The notes below the pieces were generated by a model that saw only the letters and a program-made list of their open reading frames with translations, made no database searches and was not told the DNA's origin. From the NCBI GenBank assembly GCA_025353485.1, contig JANXQO010000029.1:1-54457 (forward strand): a stretch of 54,457 nt of DNA, written 5' to 3'. The position numbers were made by a program, and so were the translations under genes. The DNA is from Chitinophagales bacterium (lineage in GTDB: Bacteria; Bacteroidota; Bacteroidia; Chitinophagales; Chitinophagaceae). Of the stretch, positions 33,240 to 41,158 are shown in pieces. Numbering within the stretch: position 1 is the first letter of the stretch; every line of letters begins with the position of its first letter.

Positions 33240-34142
33240 ATGAAAACACTATTTCTTGTATTCCTTGTTTCTCCATTATTTTCTTTCTCTCAACAAAATT
33301 ATTCATATAGAAACCTTGTATTTGAAGGCGGGGGTATCAGAGGCCTTGCTTATCCCGGAGCAATAAAGGTGTTGGAAGAAAAAAATATTATAAAAAATAT
33401 TGAAAGAGTTGCCGGAACATCCGCAGGAGCTATCACCTCGCTATTGCTGGGTTTGGATTATACCAGTCATGAGATGGATTCGGTATTTCAATCATTAAAA
33501 ATTCAGCAGTTCAATGATGGTAAAAACATTTTTGGGAAAATACATCGGTTTAAAAATGAGTATGGAATTTTTAAAGGAGAAAAATTTGAAAAATGGCTTG
33601 GTGAGTTAATAGAATATAAAACCGGGAATGCAAATACAACTTTTGCTGAGCTGCACCTGTTGCATCAAAATGATAAAAGATTTAAAGATGTGTATTGTAC
33701 AGGAACTAATATAACAAAACAGAAGTTGCAAATTTTTTCATGGCAACATACACCGGGGATGCAATTAAAAACCGCAGTGCATATAAGCGGATGTATCCCG
33801 GTTTATTATAAGCCTGTGGCTGTTGACAGTTTGTGGAATGAGGTTTCGGTAAAAAATAATAAAAATAATTTTGATTTGTTTGTAGATGGAGGCATGATCA
33901 ATAACTATCCCATAAATATGTTTGATACCTGTTTAAATGGTGGCGACCCTTTTGAATGTGAAAACATAAAATATAATTATCAAACACTTGGTTTAAAATT
34001 AGAGAGACCTGAACAAATAGAACAATTCGAAAATGGAATTACAGCCATAGCGCCTCATCCCGTTTCCTCTTTGAATGATTATAAACTCGCTTTAATAAAT
34101 TTGTTGCAGGAAACACTGGCAAGAAAAACTATCAATCTTTAA
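33240..34142 (+). CDS. Patatin-like phospholipase, probably cut short by a stop
   Basis: A protein of 300 residues with a signal peptide (1-17). It has the oxyanion motif GGGIRG (30-35), the nucleophile motif GTSAG (59-63, Ser61) and D216 in DGG: all catalytic parts of a Ser-Asp lipase. After the TAA at 34140-34142 the same frame stays open to the stop at 34293-34295 and reads NEKGRTIFISYGN..., then AEKKELFNNGVKAAENFF, which looks like the natural C-terminal tail. The gene therefore appears to carry an in-frame nonsense codon (or a sequencing error) that removes about 50 residues. The active site is complete, so it may still work. Confidence 0.88.
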   Translation: MKTLFLVFLVSPLFSFSQQNYSYRNLVFEGGGIRGLAYPGAIKVLEEKNIIKNIERVAGTSAGAITSLLLGLDYTSHEMDSVFQSLKIQQFNDGKNIFGKIHRFKNEYGIFKGEKFEKWLGELIEYKTGNANTTFAELHLLHQNDKRFKDVYCTGTNITKQKLQIFSWQHTPGMQLKTAVHISGCIPVYYKPVAVDSLWNEVSVKNNKNNFDLFVDGGMINNYPINMFDTCLNGGDPFECENIKYNYQTLGLKLERPEQIEQFENGITAIAPHPVSSLNDYKLALINLLQETLARKTINL

Positions 34143-34301
34143 AATGAAAAAGGCCGCACTATTTTTATAAGTTATGGAAATGTATTTGGAAAGATTCGTA
34201 AAGTGAGTGCAGCAGAAAAAAAAGAATTATTTAATAATGGCGTGAAGGCTGCAGAAAATTTTTTTAATGGTCAACCTGCCAATCCCTCCAGATAATACGT
34301 C

Positions 34302-34333
34302 TTTGTTCATCTCCAACTCAAAAGTTACCTTTG
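34302..34333 (+). promoter_or_regulatory. Promoter of lysS
   Basis: TTTG at 34302-34305, a 20-bp gap, then TACCTTTG at 34326-34333: both elements of the Bacteroidota housekeeping promoter are perfect. They lie inside the N-terminal extension of the longest open frame, which argues for the later start. Confidence 0.85.
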
Positions 34334-34353
34334 CCAAAATTGAAAAGAGAATA

Positions 34354-35913
34354 ATGAGCACACAGCATTTGTCAGAGCAGGAAATAATCAGGAGAGAAAA
34401 ATTAGCTGAATTAAAAAAGTTAGGGATTGATGCATATCCTGCAGCGCTTTATCCCGTAAACACAACTTCTGTTTTTATAAAAGAAAATTATAAAGGCGAA
34501 GAATCCCGATTGCTATCGGGAAAAAACGACCCGATAGCTATCGGGTTCGCAGATGTTTGTCTTGCAGGGAGGCTTATGGGCATTCGTGATATGGGCAAAG
34601 CGAGTTTTGCTGTGCTGCAGGATAGTTCCGGTAAGATCCAGATCTATATAAGAAAAGATGATATAGCAATGGGCGATGATAAATCACTGTATGATATTGT
34701 ATGGAAAAAATTAGTTGATATAGGAGATATCATCGGTGTAAAAGGATATGTATTCACAACAAAAACAGGCGAAACTTCCATACATGTAAAAGAGTTTTCT
34801 ATTCTTACCAAAGCATTACATCCTTTGCCGGTTGTAAAAGAAAAAGATGGTGAAACTTTTGATGAAGTAACCGATCCTGAATTTCGATACCGTCAGCGCT
34901 ATGCAGATCTCATCATTAATCCGCATGTAAAGGAAACTTTTATCAAACGTACAAAAATGATGAACTCCATGCGTGAATTTTTAAATGCCCATAACGCTTT
35001 GGAAGTGGATACTCCTGTGTTGCAAAGCATCGCGGGAGGAGCGGCAGCACGTCCATTTGTTACGCATCACAACGCTTTGGATATTCCTTTTTATTTACGG
35101 ATTGCCAATGAGCTTTATTTAAAAAGATTAATTGTTGGCGGCTTTGAATGGGTGTATGAATTCAGCCGCAACTTCAGAAACGAAGGAATGGACAGAACAC
35201 ACAACCCTGAATTTACTGTGCTGGAATTTTATGTTGCCTACAAAGATTATTTGTGGATGATGGAAACTACTGAGCAATTATTGGAGAAAGCTGCTAATGA
35301 TACAAACGGTACAACAAAAGTTTTATCAGGTGAAATTGAAATTGATTTTAAAGCGCCATACAAAAGAATAACAATGTATGATGCGATAAAAGAACATACC
35401 GGTTTTGATATTTCAGAAATGAATGAAGGTGGCATAAGAGATGTTTGTAAACAACTGCATATTCATGTTGATAATACAATGGGTAAAGGAAAATTAGTGG
35501 ATGAACTTTTTAGTGATAAGTGCGAAGACAAATATATTCAGCCAACCTTTATTATTGATTACCCTGTGGAGATGAGCCCGCTTACAAAAAAGCATCGCAG
35601 CAAACCAGGACTGGTAGAGCGTTTCGAGCTTATCATAAACGGTAAAGAAATTGCCAATGCCTATTCTGAACTGAATGACCCTATTGAACAAAGAGAACGC
35701 TTTGAAGAGCAGGCGCAGTTAATGGAACGTGGTGATGATGAAGCAATGTTTATTGATCATGATTTTTTACGGGCACTTGAATATGGTATGCCGCCAACCA
35801 GCGGTATTGGTTTTGGTATCGACAGGATCTGTATGCTGCTTACCAATTCTACCTCAATACAGGATGTTTTATTATTCCCACAAATGCGACCGGAGAAAAG
35901 GGAAGGTGAATAA
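34354..35913 (+). CDS. lysS: Lysyl-tRNA synthetase, class II
   Basis: A 519-residue enzyme that charges tRNA-Lys. It has an N-terminal OB-fold anticodon-binding domain and a class II core, with TFIKRTKMMNSMREFL (motif 1), EFSRNFRNEGMDRTHNPEF (motif 2) and GIGFGIDRI (motif 3). The frame opens at 34267, but the promoter lies downstream of that, so ATG 34354 (MSTQHLSEQE) is the start. Two palindromes, CCCGATTGCTATCGGG (34505-34520) and CCCGATAGCTATCGGG (34530-34545), are translated at about residues 51-64. They form an insert between the N-terminal helix and the first OB strand, where relatives have a short loop. Confidence 0.97.
   Translation: MSTQHLSEQEIIRREKLAELKKLGIDAYPAALYPVNTTSVFIKENYKGEESRLLSGKNDPIAIGFADVCLAGRLMGIRDMGKASFAVLQDSSGKIQIYIRKDDIAMGDDKSLYDIVWKKLVDIGDIIGVKGYVFTTKTGETSIHVKEFSILTKALHPLPVVKEKDGETFDEVTDPEFRYRQRYADLIINPHVKETFIKRTKMMNSMREFLNAHNALEVDTPVLQSIAGGAAARPFVTHHNALDIPFYLRIANELYLKRLIVGGFEWVYEFSRNFRNEGMDRTHNPEFTVLEFYVAYKDYLWMMETTEQLLEKAANDTNGTTKVLSGEIEIDFKAPYKRITMYDAIKEHTGFDISEMNEGGIRDVCKQLHIHVDNTMGKGKLVDELFSDKCEDKYIQPTFIIDYPVEMSPLTKKHRSKPGLVERFELIINGKEIANAYSELNDPIEQRERFEEQAQLMERGDDEAMFIDHDFLRALEYGMPPTSGIGFGIDRICMLLTNSTSIQDVLLFPQMRPEKREGE
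34505..34545. repeat. Coding palindrome pair inside lysS
   Basis: Two 16-bp palindromes, 9 bases apart. The first has one mismatch (T34511 opposite A34514) and the second, CCCGATAGCTATCGGG, is perfect. They share the core CCGATA/TATCGG with the SDR-gene palindrome at 38223-38240. They are translated in frame. Confidence 0.8.
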
Positions 35914-35931
35914 TCTTTTAAAAAATTTTCT

Positions 35932-36804
35932 ATGAAGGTTAGTGGGTTCACTTTTATCCGTAATGCGGTCAAATACGATTACCCTATCGCAGAAGCAATA
36001 AAAAGTATTTTACCAATTTGTGATGAAGTGATTGTTGCTGTAGGAAAAAGTGATGATGCAACTTTATCTCTTATACAAAATATTGATCCAAAAATTAAAA
36101 TAATTGAAACTACCTGGGACGAATCTTTAAAAGAAGGCGGAGAGGTTTTGGCAGTAGAAACTAACAAAGCATTTAATGCAGTTGATGTAAACAGCGACTG
36201 GTGCTTTTATATACAGGGTGATGAAGCCATTCATGAAAAATATCTTGACGCAGTGTATGCAGCCATGCAACAATATAAAGACGCTAAAAATGTGGATGGC
36301 CTGCTTTTTAAATACCTGCATTTTTATGGTAGTTACGATTATGTTGGCAACAGCAACAAATGGTACCGCAATGAAATAAGAGTTATAAAAAATAATAAGA
36401 GCATTTACAGTTACAGGGATGCACAAGGATTTAGAAAAGACAATAATGAAAAGCTGAATGTAAAAGCTATAGACGCCTATATTTATCATTATGGCTGGGT
36501 ACGTGAGCCACATGCCATGCAGGCAAAGTTCAATAGTTTCGGAAGTTTGTGGAGGGGTGATGAATGGAGTGAAGGCGCAGAAAAAAAATTCACCGGGCCA
36601 TTTGATTATTCGCAAATAGACAGTATAGAAAAATTTAGCGGCACACATCCGCAAGTGCTTGGCGATAGAATAAAAAGAATGAACTGGAAATTTGAACGTG
36701 ATCTCTCTTACAATAATATCAAACTAAAAGACAAGTTTAAAAACCTTGTTGAAAAAATCACCGGTAAAAGACCATTTGATTATAAAAACTATAAGATAGT
36801 TTGA
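35932..36804 (+). CDS. Glycosyltransferase family 2 protein
   Basis: A 290-residue cytoplasmic or peripheral enzyme. It starts MKVSGFTFIRNAVKYDYPIAEAIKSILP, with DEVIVAVGKSDD, and has the acidic nucleotide-sugar site WCFYIQGDEAIHE (QGDE) near 82-94. The acceptor is unknown. It lies 18 bp after lysS and may be read from the same transcript. A third glycosyltransferase of similar build occurs at 48859. Confidence 0.88.
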   Translation: MKVSGFTFIRNAVKYDYPIAEAIKSILPICDEVIVAVGKSDDATLSLIQNIDPKIKIIETTWDESLKEGGEVLAVETNKAFNAVDVNSDWCFYIQGDEAIHEKYLDAVYAAMQQYKDAKNVDGLLFKYLHFYGSYDYVGNSNKWYRNEIRVIKNNKSIYSYRDAQGFRKDNNEKLNVKAIDAYIYHYGWVREPHAMQAKFNSFGSLWRGDEWSEGAEKKFTGPFDYSQIDSIEKFSGTHPQVLGDRIKRMNWKFERDLSYNNIKLKDKFKNLVEKITGKRPFDYKNYKIV

Positions 36805-36842
36805 GGGAGGCAAGGAATTTATTCAATTGCAGTTTGCTTTAT

Positions 36843-37406
36843 TCAATTGCAGTTGACTTTAGTCAACTGCTAATATTAATTCCTAAAAAGGGCTTTAGCC
36901 CTCAATATATTCCCAGCCATATTTCTTTGTAAACTTTTTTATTTCTTCACTAAAACTTTTTTTAGTGTGATGTTCTTCCTGGTTCCAAATATATTCTCTT
37001 ACTCTTTTAATATGACTCTCACTCACACTTACAGCCCAATAATCATCCTGCCACATAAAGTTAGCTTTACAAAAATTCTGTTTATTTATCCAAAACGAAC
37101 TTTCGCCTTTTATTAATTGAGAAACTTTACTTATCGTTTGCTCTTTCCCTAAAGAAACCAAACAATGACAATGATCTGAAAAGCCATTGACACTATCAAT
37201 ATAAATATCTTTTTTATTCGCATTTATTTTAATATGCTCAAATACATGTTTTCTTATTTCTTTATCAAGAAAAGGTTCTCTGTTTTTTGTTGAAAAAACC
37301 AAATGTATCCAAATGCTTACCCAACTCATATTTATTTTTTATTTTGTGAGGCTAAAGCCAATTAAGTTTTATTTTATTTCAGTCAGATGAATCTGACTGC
37401 AATTGA
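36843..37406 (-). mobile_element. IS200-like element with inverted hairpin ends
   Basis: TCAATTGCAGT at 36843-36853 is inverted at 37396-37406. Each end then carries a hairpin: left arms GCAGTTGACT and AGTCAACTGC (36849-36870), right arms CAGTCAGAT and ATCTGACTG (37380-37399). A GGCTTTAGCC-type palindrome follows at each end (36890-36901 and 37350-37359). An extra copy of the left tip lies at 36823-36833. Confidence 0.8.
36895..37329 (-). CDS. IS200-like (Y1/HUH) transposase
   Basis: A 144-residue protein, full length for TnpA of the IS200/IS605 group. The metal-binding HUH motif is H53-C-H55 and the catalytic tyrosine is probably Y113 in VREYIWNQEEHH. It acts on single-stranded DNA hairpins at the element ends. 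Its TAA stop lies inside the left GGGCTTTAGCCC hairpin (36890-36901). No tnpB is present. Confidence 0.92.
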   Translation of the reverse strand: MSWVSIWIHLVFSTKNREPFLDKEIRKHVFEHIKINANKKDIYIDSVNGFSDHCHCLVSLGKEQTISKVSQLIKGESSFWINKQNFCKANFMWQDDYWAVSVSESHIKRVREYIWNQEEHHTKKSFSEEIKKFTKKYGWEYIEG

Positions 37407-37408
37407 TT

Positions 37409-38284
37409 TTAAAGAAAAAGATCCTGGTAAAGTTTTCCGCCGGGAGTTACGGAATACTTACTAAAATCTGTAATGCCTGCAAGCGCCAATACTTCTTCAT
37501 CAATAAAAGAATTACCGGTACACTCTGTGGCGGGTTTGCTTACAATATAATAAACAGCATCTGCAATAATTTCCGGATGACGGCTCATTTTTATTAATGT
37601 ATCTCCGCCCAACAGGTTTTGTACGGCTGCAGTGGCAATGGTTGTTTTTGGCCATAATGCATTTGATGCTATCGAATATTTTTTTAATTCTTCTGCAAGC
37701 CCCAAAGCGATCATCGTCATGTTGTATTTTGCCATTGTATATGCCACATGATTTCCAAACCACCTTGCTGCTAAATTGATCGGTGGCGAAAGTGTAAGTA
37801 TATGTGCGTTGGAAGATTTTTTTAAATGGGGGATACAAGCCTGGCTTACAAAAAAAGTCCCTCTCACATTAATATCATGCATCAGGTCAAATTGCTTTGG
37901 CGTTGTTTGCTCTGCAGGTGTCAATGCAATTGCAGAAGCATTATTTATAAGAATGTCAATTCCCCCAAAAGCTTCAATCGCTTTATCAACTGCATTTTTT
38001 ATTTGATCTTCAAAACGAATATCACATTGCACTGCCAATGCTTTTCCGCCTGCCTCTTCTATTTCCTGCGCTGCAGAAAAAATAGTTCCTCCAAGTTTGG
38101 GATTTTCTTCAACTGATTTGGCGGCGACAATAATATTAGCGCCTTCTTTTGCTAATCGTAATGCGATTGCTTTACCAATCCCCCTTGATGCACCTGTTAT
38201 AAAAACAGTTCGGCCTCCCCAATTCCGATACCTATCGGAACCTCCGATAGAGAGGCTTTCCAACGCACTTATCCCGTTATTCAT
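37409..38284 (-). CDS. SDR oxidoreductase, HSDL2-like
   Basis: A 291-residue short-chain dehydrogenase with cofactor motif TGASRGIG (30-37), NNAS (114-117) and catalytic YxxxK (Y182, K186). GRTVFITGASRGIGKAIA and the C-terminal SFIDEEVLALAGITDF resemble the HSDL2-like group, in which the SDR domain is a peroxisomal or lipid-linked oxidoreductase. The first 24 residues are not typical: the codons for SIGGSDRYRNWGG are the palindrome TTCCGATACCTATCGGAA and its flank. Confidence 0.9.
   Translation of the reverse strand: MNNGISALESLSIGGSDRYRNWGGRTVFITGASRGIGKAIALRLAKEGANIIVAAKSVEENPKLGGTIFSAAQEIEEAGGKALAVQCDIRFEDQIKNAVDKAIEAFGGIDILINNASAIALTPAEQTTPKQFDLMHDINVRGTFFVSQACIPHLKKSSNAHILTLSPPINLAARWFGNHVAYTMAKYNMTMIALGLAEELKKYSIASNALWPKTTIATAAVQNLLGGDTLIKMSRHPEIIADAVYYIVSKPATECTGNSFIDEEVLALAGITDFSKYSVTPGGKLYQDLFL
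38223..38240. repeat. Coding palindrome in the SDR gene
   Basis: TTCCGATACCTATCGGAA has perfect 8-bp arms with a CC centre. It shares the CCGATA...TATCGG core with the palindromes in lysS. Confidence 0.7.
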
Positions 38285-38356
38285 AATTTAATTTTTAAAA
38301 GAAGTTTGGAATGTAAAGACTAAACTATAGAAATCTTTTGAATAAAAATATTTAGA

Positions 38357-39940
38357 TTAATGCATTGCTTCAGCGAGATCGGGCTTTTGTTTTTTATTGC
38401 CCTTAACTAATAATACAAAAGGAACGCAGATAAGGAACATTAGCCCCAGGTATAAAAAAACATCCATGTATGAAAGTACAGATGCCTGCTTCATCACCAT
38501 GTAATCCAGAGCCTGATAACTATCTTTCAATGCAATGTTTGCCGGTATGCCTTTTGCAATAAAACCATGTTGCAAAGCCAACAACTTCTGTTGTACATTT
38601 AAATTATTTACATCAAGATGAGTAACAAGAGCACTTCGGTGTACAATGTTTTGCCTTGACATAAATGTTGTGATAGCGGCTATTCCAAACGATCCTCCAA
38701 GCTGCCGCATCATGCCAGTAAATGCTGCGCCCTGGCCTATTTGCTGGCCCTTTAAAGTTGACAGTGCTAATGTAGTGATAGGAATAAACAACATTCCCAT
38801 TCCAATACCGCGTAATATCAACATCCAAAAAAAATTATCTGCACTGGTATCAGGAGTTATAATTTTATATCCCCAAAAACAAAATCCAAAAAATACCAGC
38901 ATACCGCCTGCCACAAGATATTGCTGCGGAACACCCTTTTGTAAAAGCTGCCCGATGATGGGCATCATGAATGCAGTTGTTAATGCAGCAGGGATCATTA
39001 ATGCCCCTGATTGTTGCGCTGTCCATCCTAATGTTGCCTGCGTATAAAGTGGAATGATAAAAGTTGAGCCATACAATCCAAATCCCATGATGAAAGATAA
39101 AATGGTTCCCACCCGCAGGTTACCATTTTTTAAAACTCTTAATTCTACGATCGGATTTTTGGCAACCAATTCCCGCCATATAAAAAAGTATAGACCCAAT
39201 GCTGCGGTTATTGAAAGGAAGATAATTATACTGCTGTTAAACCAATCTTCTTCATGCCCTCTTTCCAAAACATATTGCAACGAACCTACAGCAATAGCAA
39301 GAAATACAATGCCTAAAAAATCCACTTCTTTTAATAATTTTTTTGCTCCATATTTAGGACTGCGTACAAACTGCAGGGTTAACAAAGTTGCAATAACACC
39401 AATGGGAATATTGATGTAAAAAATGTATGGCCATGAAAAATGATCTACGATATAACCACCCAATGGTGGGCCGAGTGTAGGGCCGATAATAACGCCCAAT
39501 CCATAAATTGCCTGCGCCATTCCTCTTTTTTCAGGAGGATAACTTTCTGTAATAATTGTTTGAGAAGTTACCAGCAATGCACCACCACCAACGCCCTGTA
39601 AAAACCTGAAGGCAACGAGTTCCCAAATGCCGGTGGCATTGCCGCATAAATAAGAACAAAAAGTGAAAAGGATAATTGAGGCTGCAAAATAATTGCGCCT
39701 TCCAAATTGTTGAGATAACCAACTCGTCATTGGTACAATGATAACATTGCCTATTGCATAAGCTGTGATCACCCAACCTACTTCATTTAATGTTGCGCCG
39801 AGGTTTCCCTTCATATCATTCAATGCAACATTTACAATGGTGGTATCCACAATTTCAAGCAACGCACAGATGATTGCCGTTATTGTAATGATAACCCGCC
39901 TTGCGCCATACTCTATCAATAAATTTTGTTGCTGAATCAA
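38357..39940 (-). CDS. MFS drug efflux transporter, DHA2 (EmrB-like)
   Basis: A 527-residue protein with 14 predicted membrane helices. The DHA2 motif A-like segment is near the start (ALLEIVDTTIVNVALNDMKG), GWVITAYAIGNVIIVPMTSWLSQQFGRR follows, and GPTLGPPLGGYIVDHFSW is the hallmark motif C. It exports drugs or other hydrophobic compounds across the inner membrane as part of a tripartite pump. It is last in the operon TetR-TolC-HlyD-MFS. Confidence 0.95.
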   Translation of the reverse strand: MIQQQNLLIEYGARRVIITITAIICALLEIVDTTIVNVALNDMKGNLGATLNEVGWVITAYAIGNVIIVPMTSWLSQQFGRRNYFAASIILFTFCSYLCGNATGIWELVAFRFLQGVGGGALLVTSQTIITESYPPEKRGMAQAIYGLGVIIGPTLGPPLGGYIVDHFSWPYIFYINIPIGVIATLLTLQFVRSPKYGAKKLLKEVDFLGIVFLAIAVGSLQYVLERGHEEDWFNSSIIIFLSITAALGLYFFIWRELVAKNPIVELRVLKNGNLRVGTILSFIMGFGLYGSTFIIPLYTQATLGWTAQQSGALMIPAALTTAFMMPIIGQLLQKGVPQQYLVAGGMLVFFGFCFWGYKIITPDTSADNFFWMLILRGIGMGMLFIPITTLALSTLKGQQIGQGAAFTGMMRQLGGSFGIAAITTFMSRQNIVHRSALVTHLDVNNLNVQQKLLALQHGFIAKGIPANIALKDSYQALDYMVMKQASVLSYMDVFLYLGLMFLICVPFVLLVKGNKKQKPDLAEAMH

Positions 39941-39975
39941 TGGTTTACTACTTTTTTAAACGATCAAAATTATTT

Positions 39976-40018
39976 CGTGAGACGTGAAAATCTCACGTTT
40001 GCCGTTTCACGTCTCACG
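39976..40018. repeat. CGTGAGACGTGAAA hairpin
   Basis: CGTGAGACGTGAAA (39976-39989) and TTTCACGTCTCACG (40005-40018) are perfect 14-bp inverted arms between the HlyD and MFS genes. They belong to the same family as the repeat at 23631-23684. Confidence 0.75.
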
Positions 40019-40022
40019 TTTT

Positions 40023-41141
40023 TTAATTAAGATGAACGTCTACACTTACATTCATTCCCGGACGAATTTGTTTTATCATTGAATCCGACTGGTTAGTGAA
40101 TTCAATTTTTACAGGAAGCCTTTGCACAACCTTTACATAATTTCCACTGGAATTATCCGGAGGCAACAAAGCAAACCTTGCGCCGGTAGCGGGTGAGAAT
40201 GAAGTAAGCGTCGCCTCAAAATCATGGCCTGGGAATGCATCTGCATGTACAGTTACTTTTTGCCCGATCTTCATTTTATTAAATTGCGTTTCTTTAAAAT
40301 TGGCTACAACCCAAACATCATTGTTTAATACAATACTAAATAGTGCCTGCCCCGTCTGCAAAAACTGACCGGGCTGTACATTTACTTTTGAAACTAATCC
40401 ATCCGTAGGTGCAGTAATTACTGCATAAGAAAGATTAAGTTTTGCATCTTCAACATCAACTTGCCTTTGTTTTATTATGGAAGCCGCAACACCAATCTGC
40501 TGAGAAGTTGCATTTGTTTGAGAAGAGACAACATTTGTTTGCGCTGATACCTGGTTTCTTTGGTCAATTAATATCTGCACCTGTTTTTCCGCAAGTTGTT
40601 TTGCAGCCACTGCCTGCTCATACTGTTGCTGTGTTATTGAATGATCTTTGATAAGATTTGCATAACGGTTAAAATCCTGTGTTGCTCTCCAAACATTTAT
40701 ACGGGCTGCTTCAATTTGCGAATTGGCTGTAGACACTGCTGCCTTTGATGTTGCGATATTTGAATTGGCAGCACTTGTTGTTGCCTTTGCTGATGCAAGA
40801 TTGCTTAGTGCTGTTGCAAGGGCAGCTTCTGCCTGCTGAACTTTTAATTTAAGATCACGATCATCCATCACCAGTAATGTATCACCTTTATGCACCTTCT
40901 GATTATCTTCTGCATTTACCTTTAAAACATAACCTGATATCCTTGGAATAACAGGGCTGATGTTTGACTCAACCTGTGCATCATCAGTTTCTTCATGATG
41001 CTGTGCATGCACATATTTTGTTAACCCAAACCAACCACCAAGTATAACCAGCAAGGCCAATACAATAATGAAAGTTTTATTTCTTTTTTTGGGTGAAGAT
41101 TTTTTTTCATGTTTAACCTTCTCTGTAATTTTTGTTTCCAT
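40023..41141 (-). CDS. HlyD/EmrA-type membrane fusion protein
   Basis: A 372-residue periplasmic adaptor with one N-terminal membrane helix (24-42). It begins the mature domain with HHEETDDAQVESNISPVIPRISGYV, which is the EmrA start. A long coiled coil runs at about 95-210 (rich in Ala, Gln and Ser), then a beta-barrel (GLVSKVNVQPGQFLQTGQALFSIV). It bridges the inner-membrane pump and TolC-type channel. It is third in the operon. Confidence 0.95.
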   Translation of the reverse strand: METKITEKVKHEKKSSPKKRNKTFIIVLALLVILGGWFGLTKYVHAQHHEETDDAQVESNISPVIPRISGYVLKVNAEDNQKVHKGDTLLVMDDRDLKLKVQQAEAALATALSNLASAKATTSAANSNIATSKAAVSTANSQIEAARINVWRATQDFNRYANLIKDHSITQQQYEQAVAAKQLAEKQVQILIDQRNQVSAQTNVVSSQTNATSQQIGVAASIIKQRQVDVEDAKLNLSYAVITAPTDGLVSKVNVQPGQFLQTGQALFSIVLNNDVWVVANFKETQFNKMKIGQKVTVHADAFPGHDFEATLTSFSPATGARFALLPPDNSSGNYVKVVQRLPVKIEFTNQSDSMIKQIRPGMNVSVDVHLN

Positions 41142-41158
41142 AATTTCTTATACTATTT

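Noticed and set aside
34267-34353. Longer lysS N-terminus
   Set aside because: A perfect promoter lies inside this stretch and the protein family starts at MSTQHLSEQE.
34505-34545. Paired palindromes taken as a terminator
   Set aside because: They have no T tail and lie in the coding sequence of lysS.
36127-36654. A 175-codon minus-strand frame
   Set aside because: It is antisense to the GT2 gene, with a Cys/Phe/Ile-rich composition typical of shadow frames.
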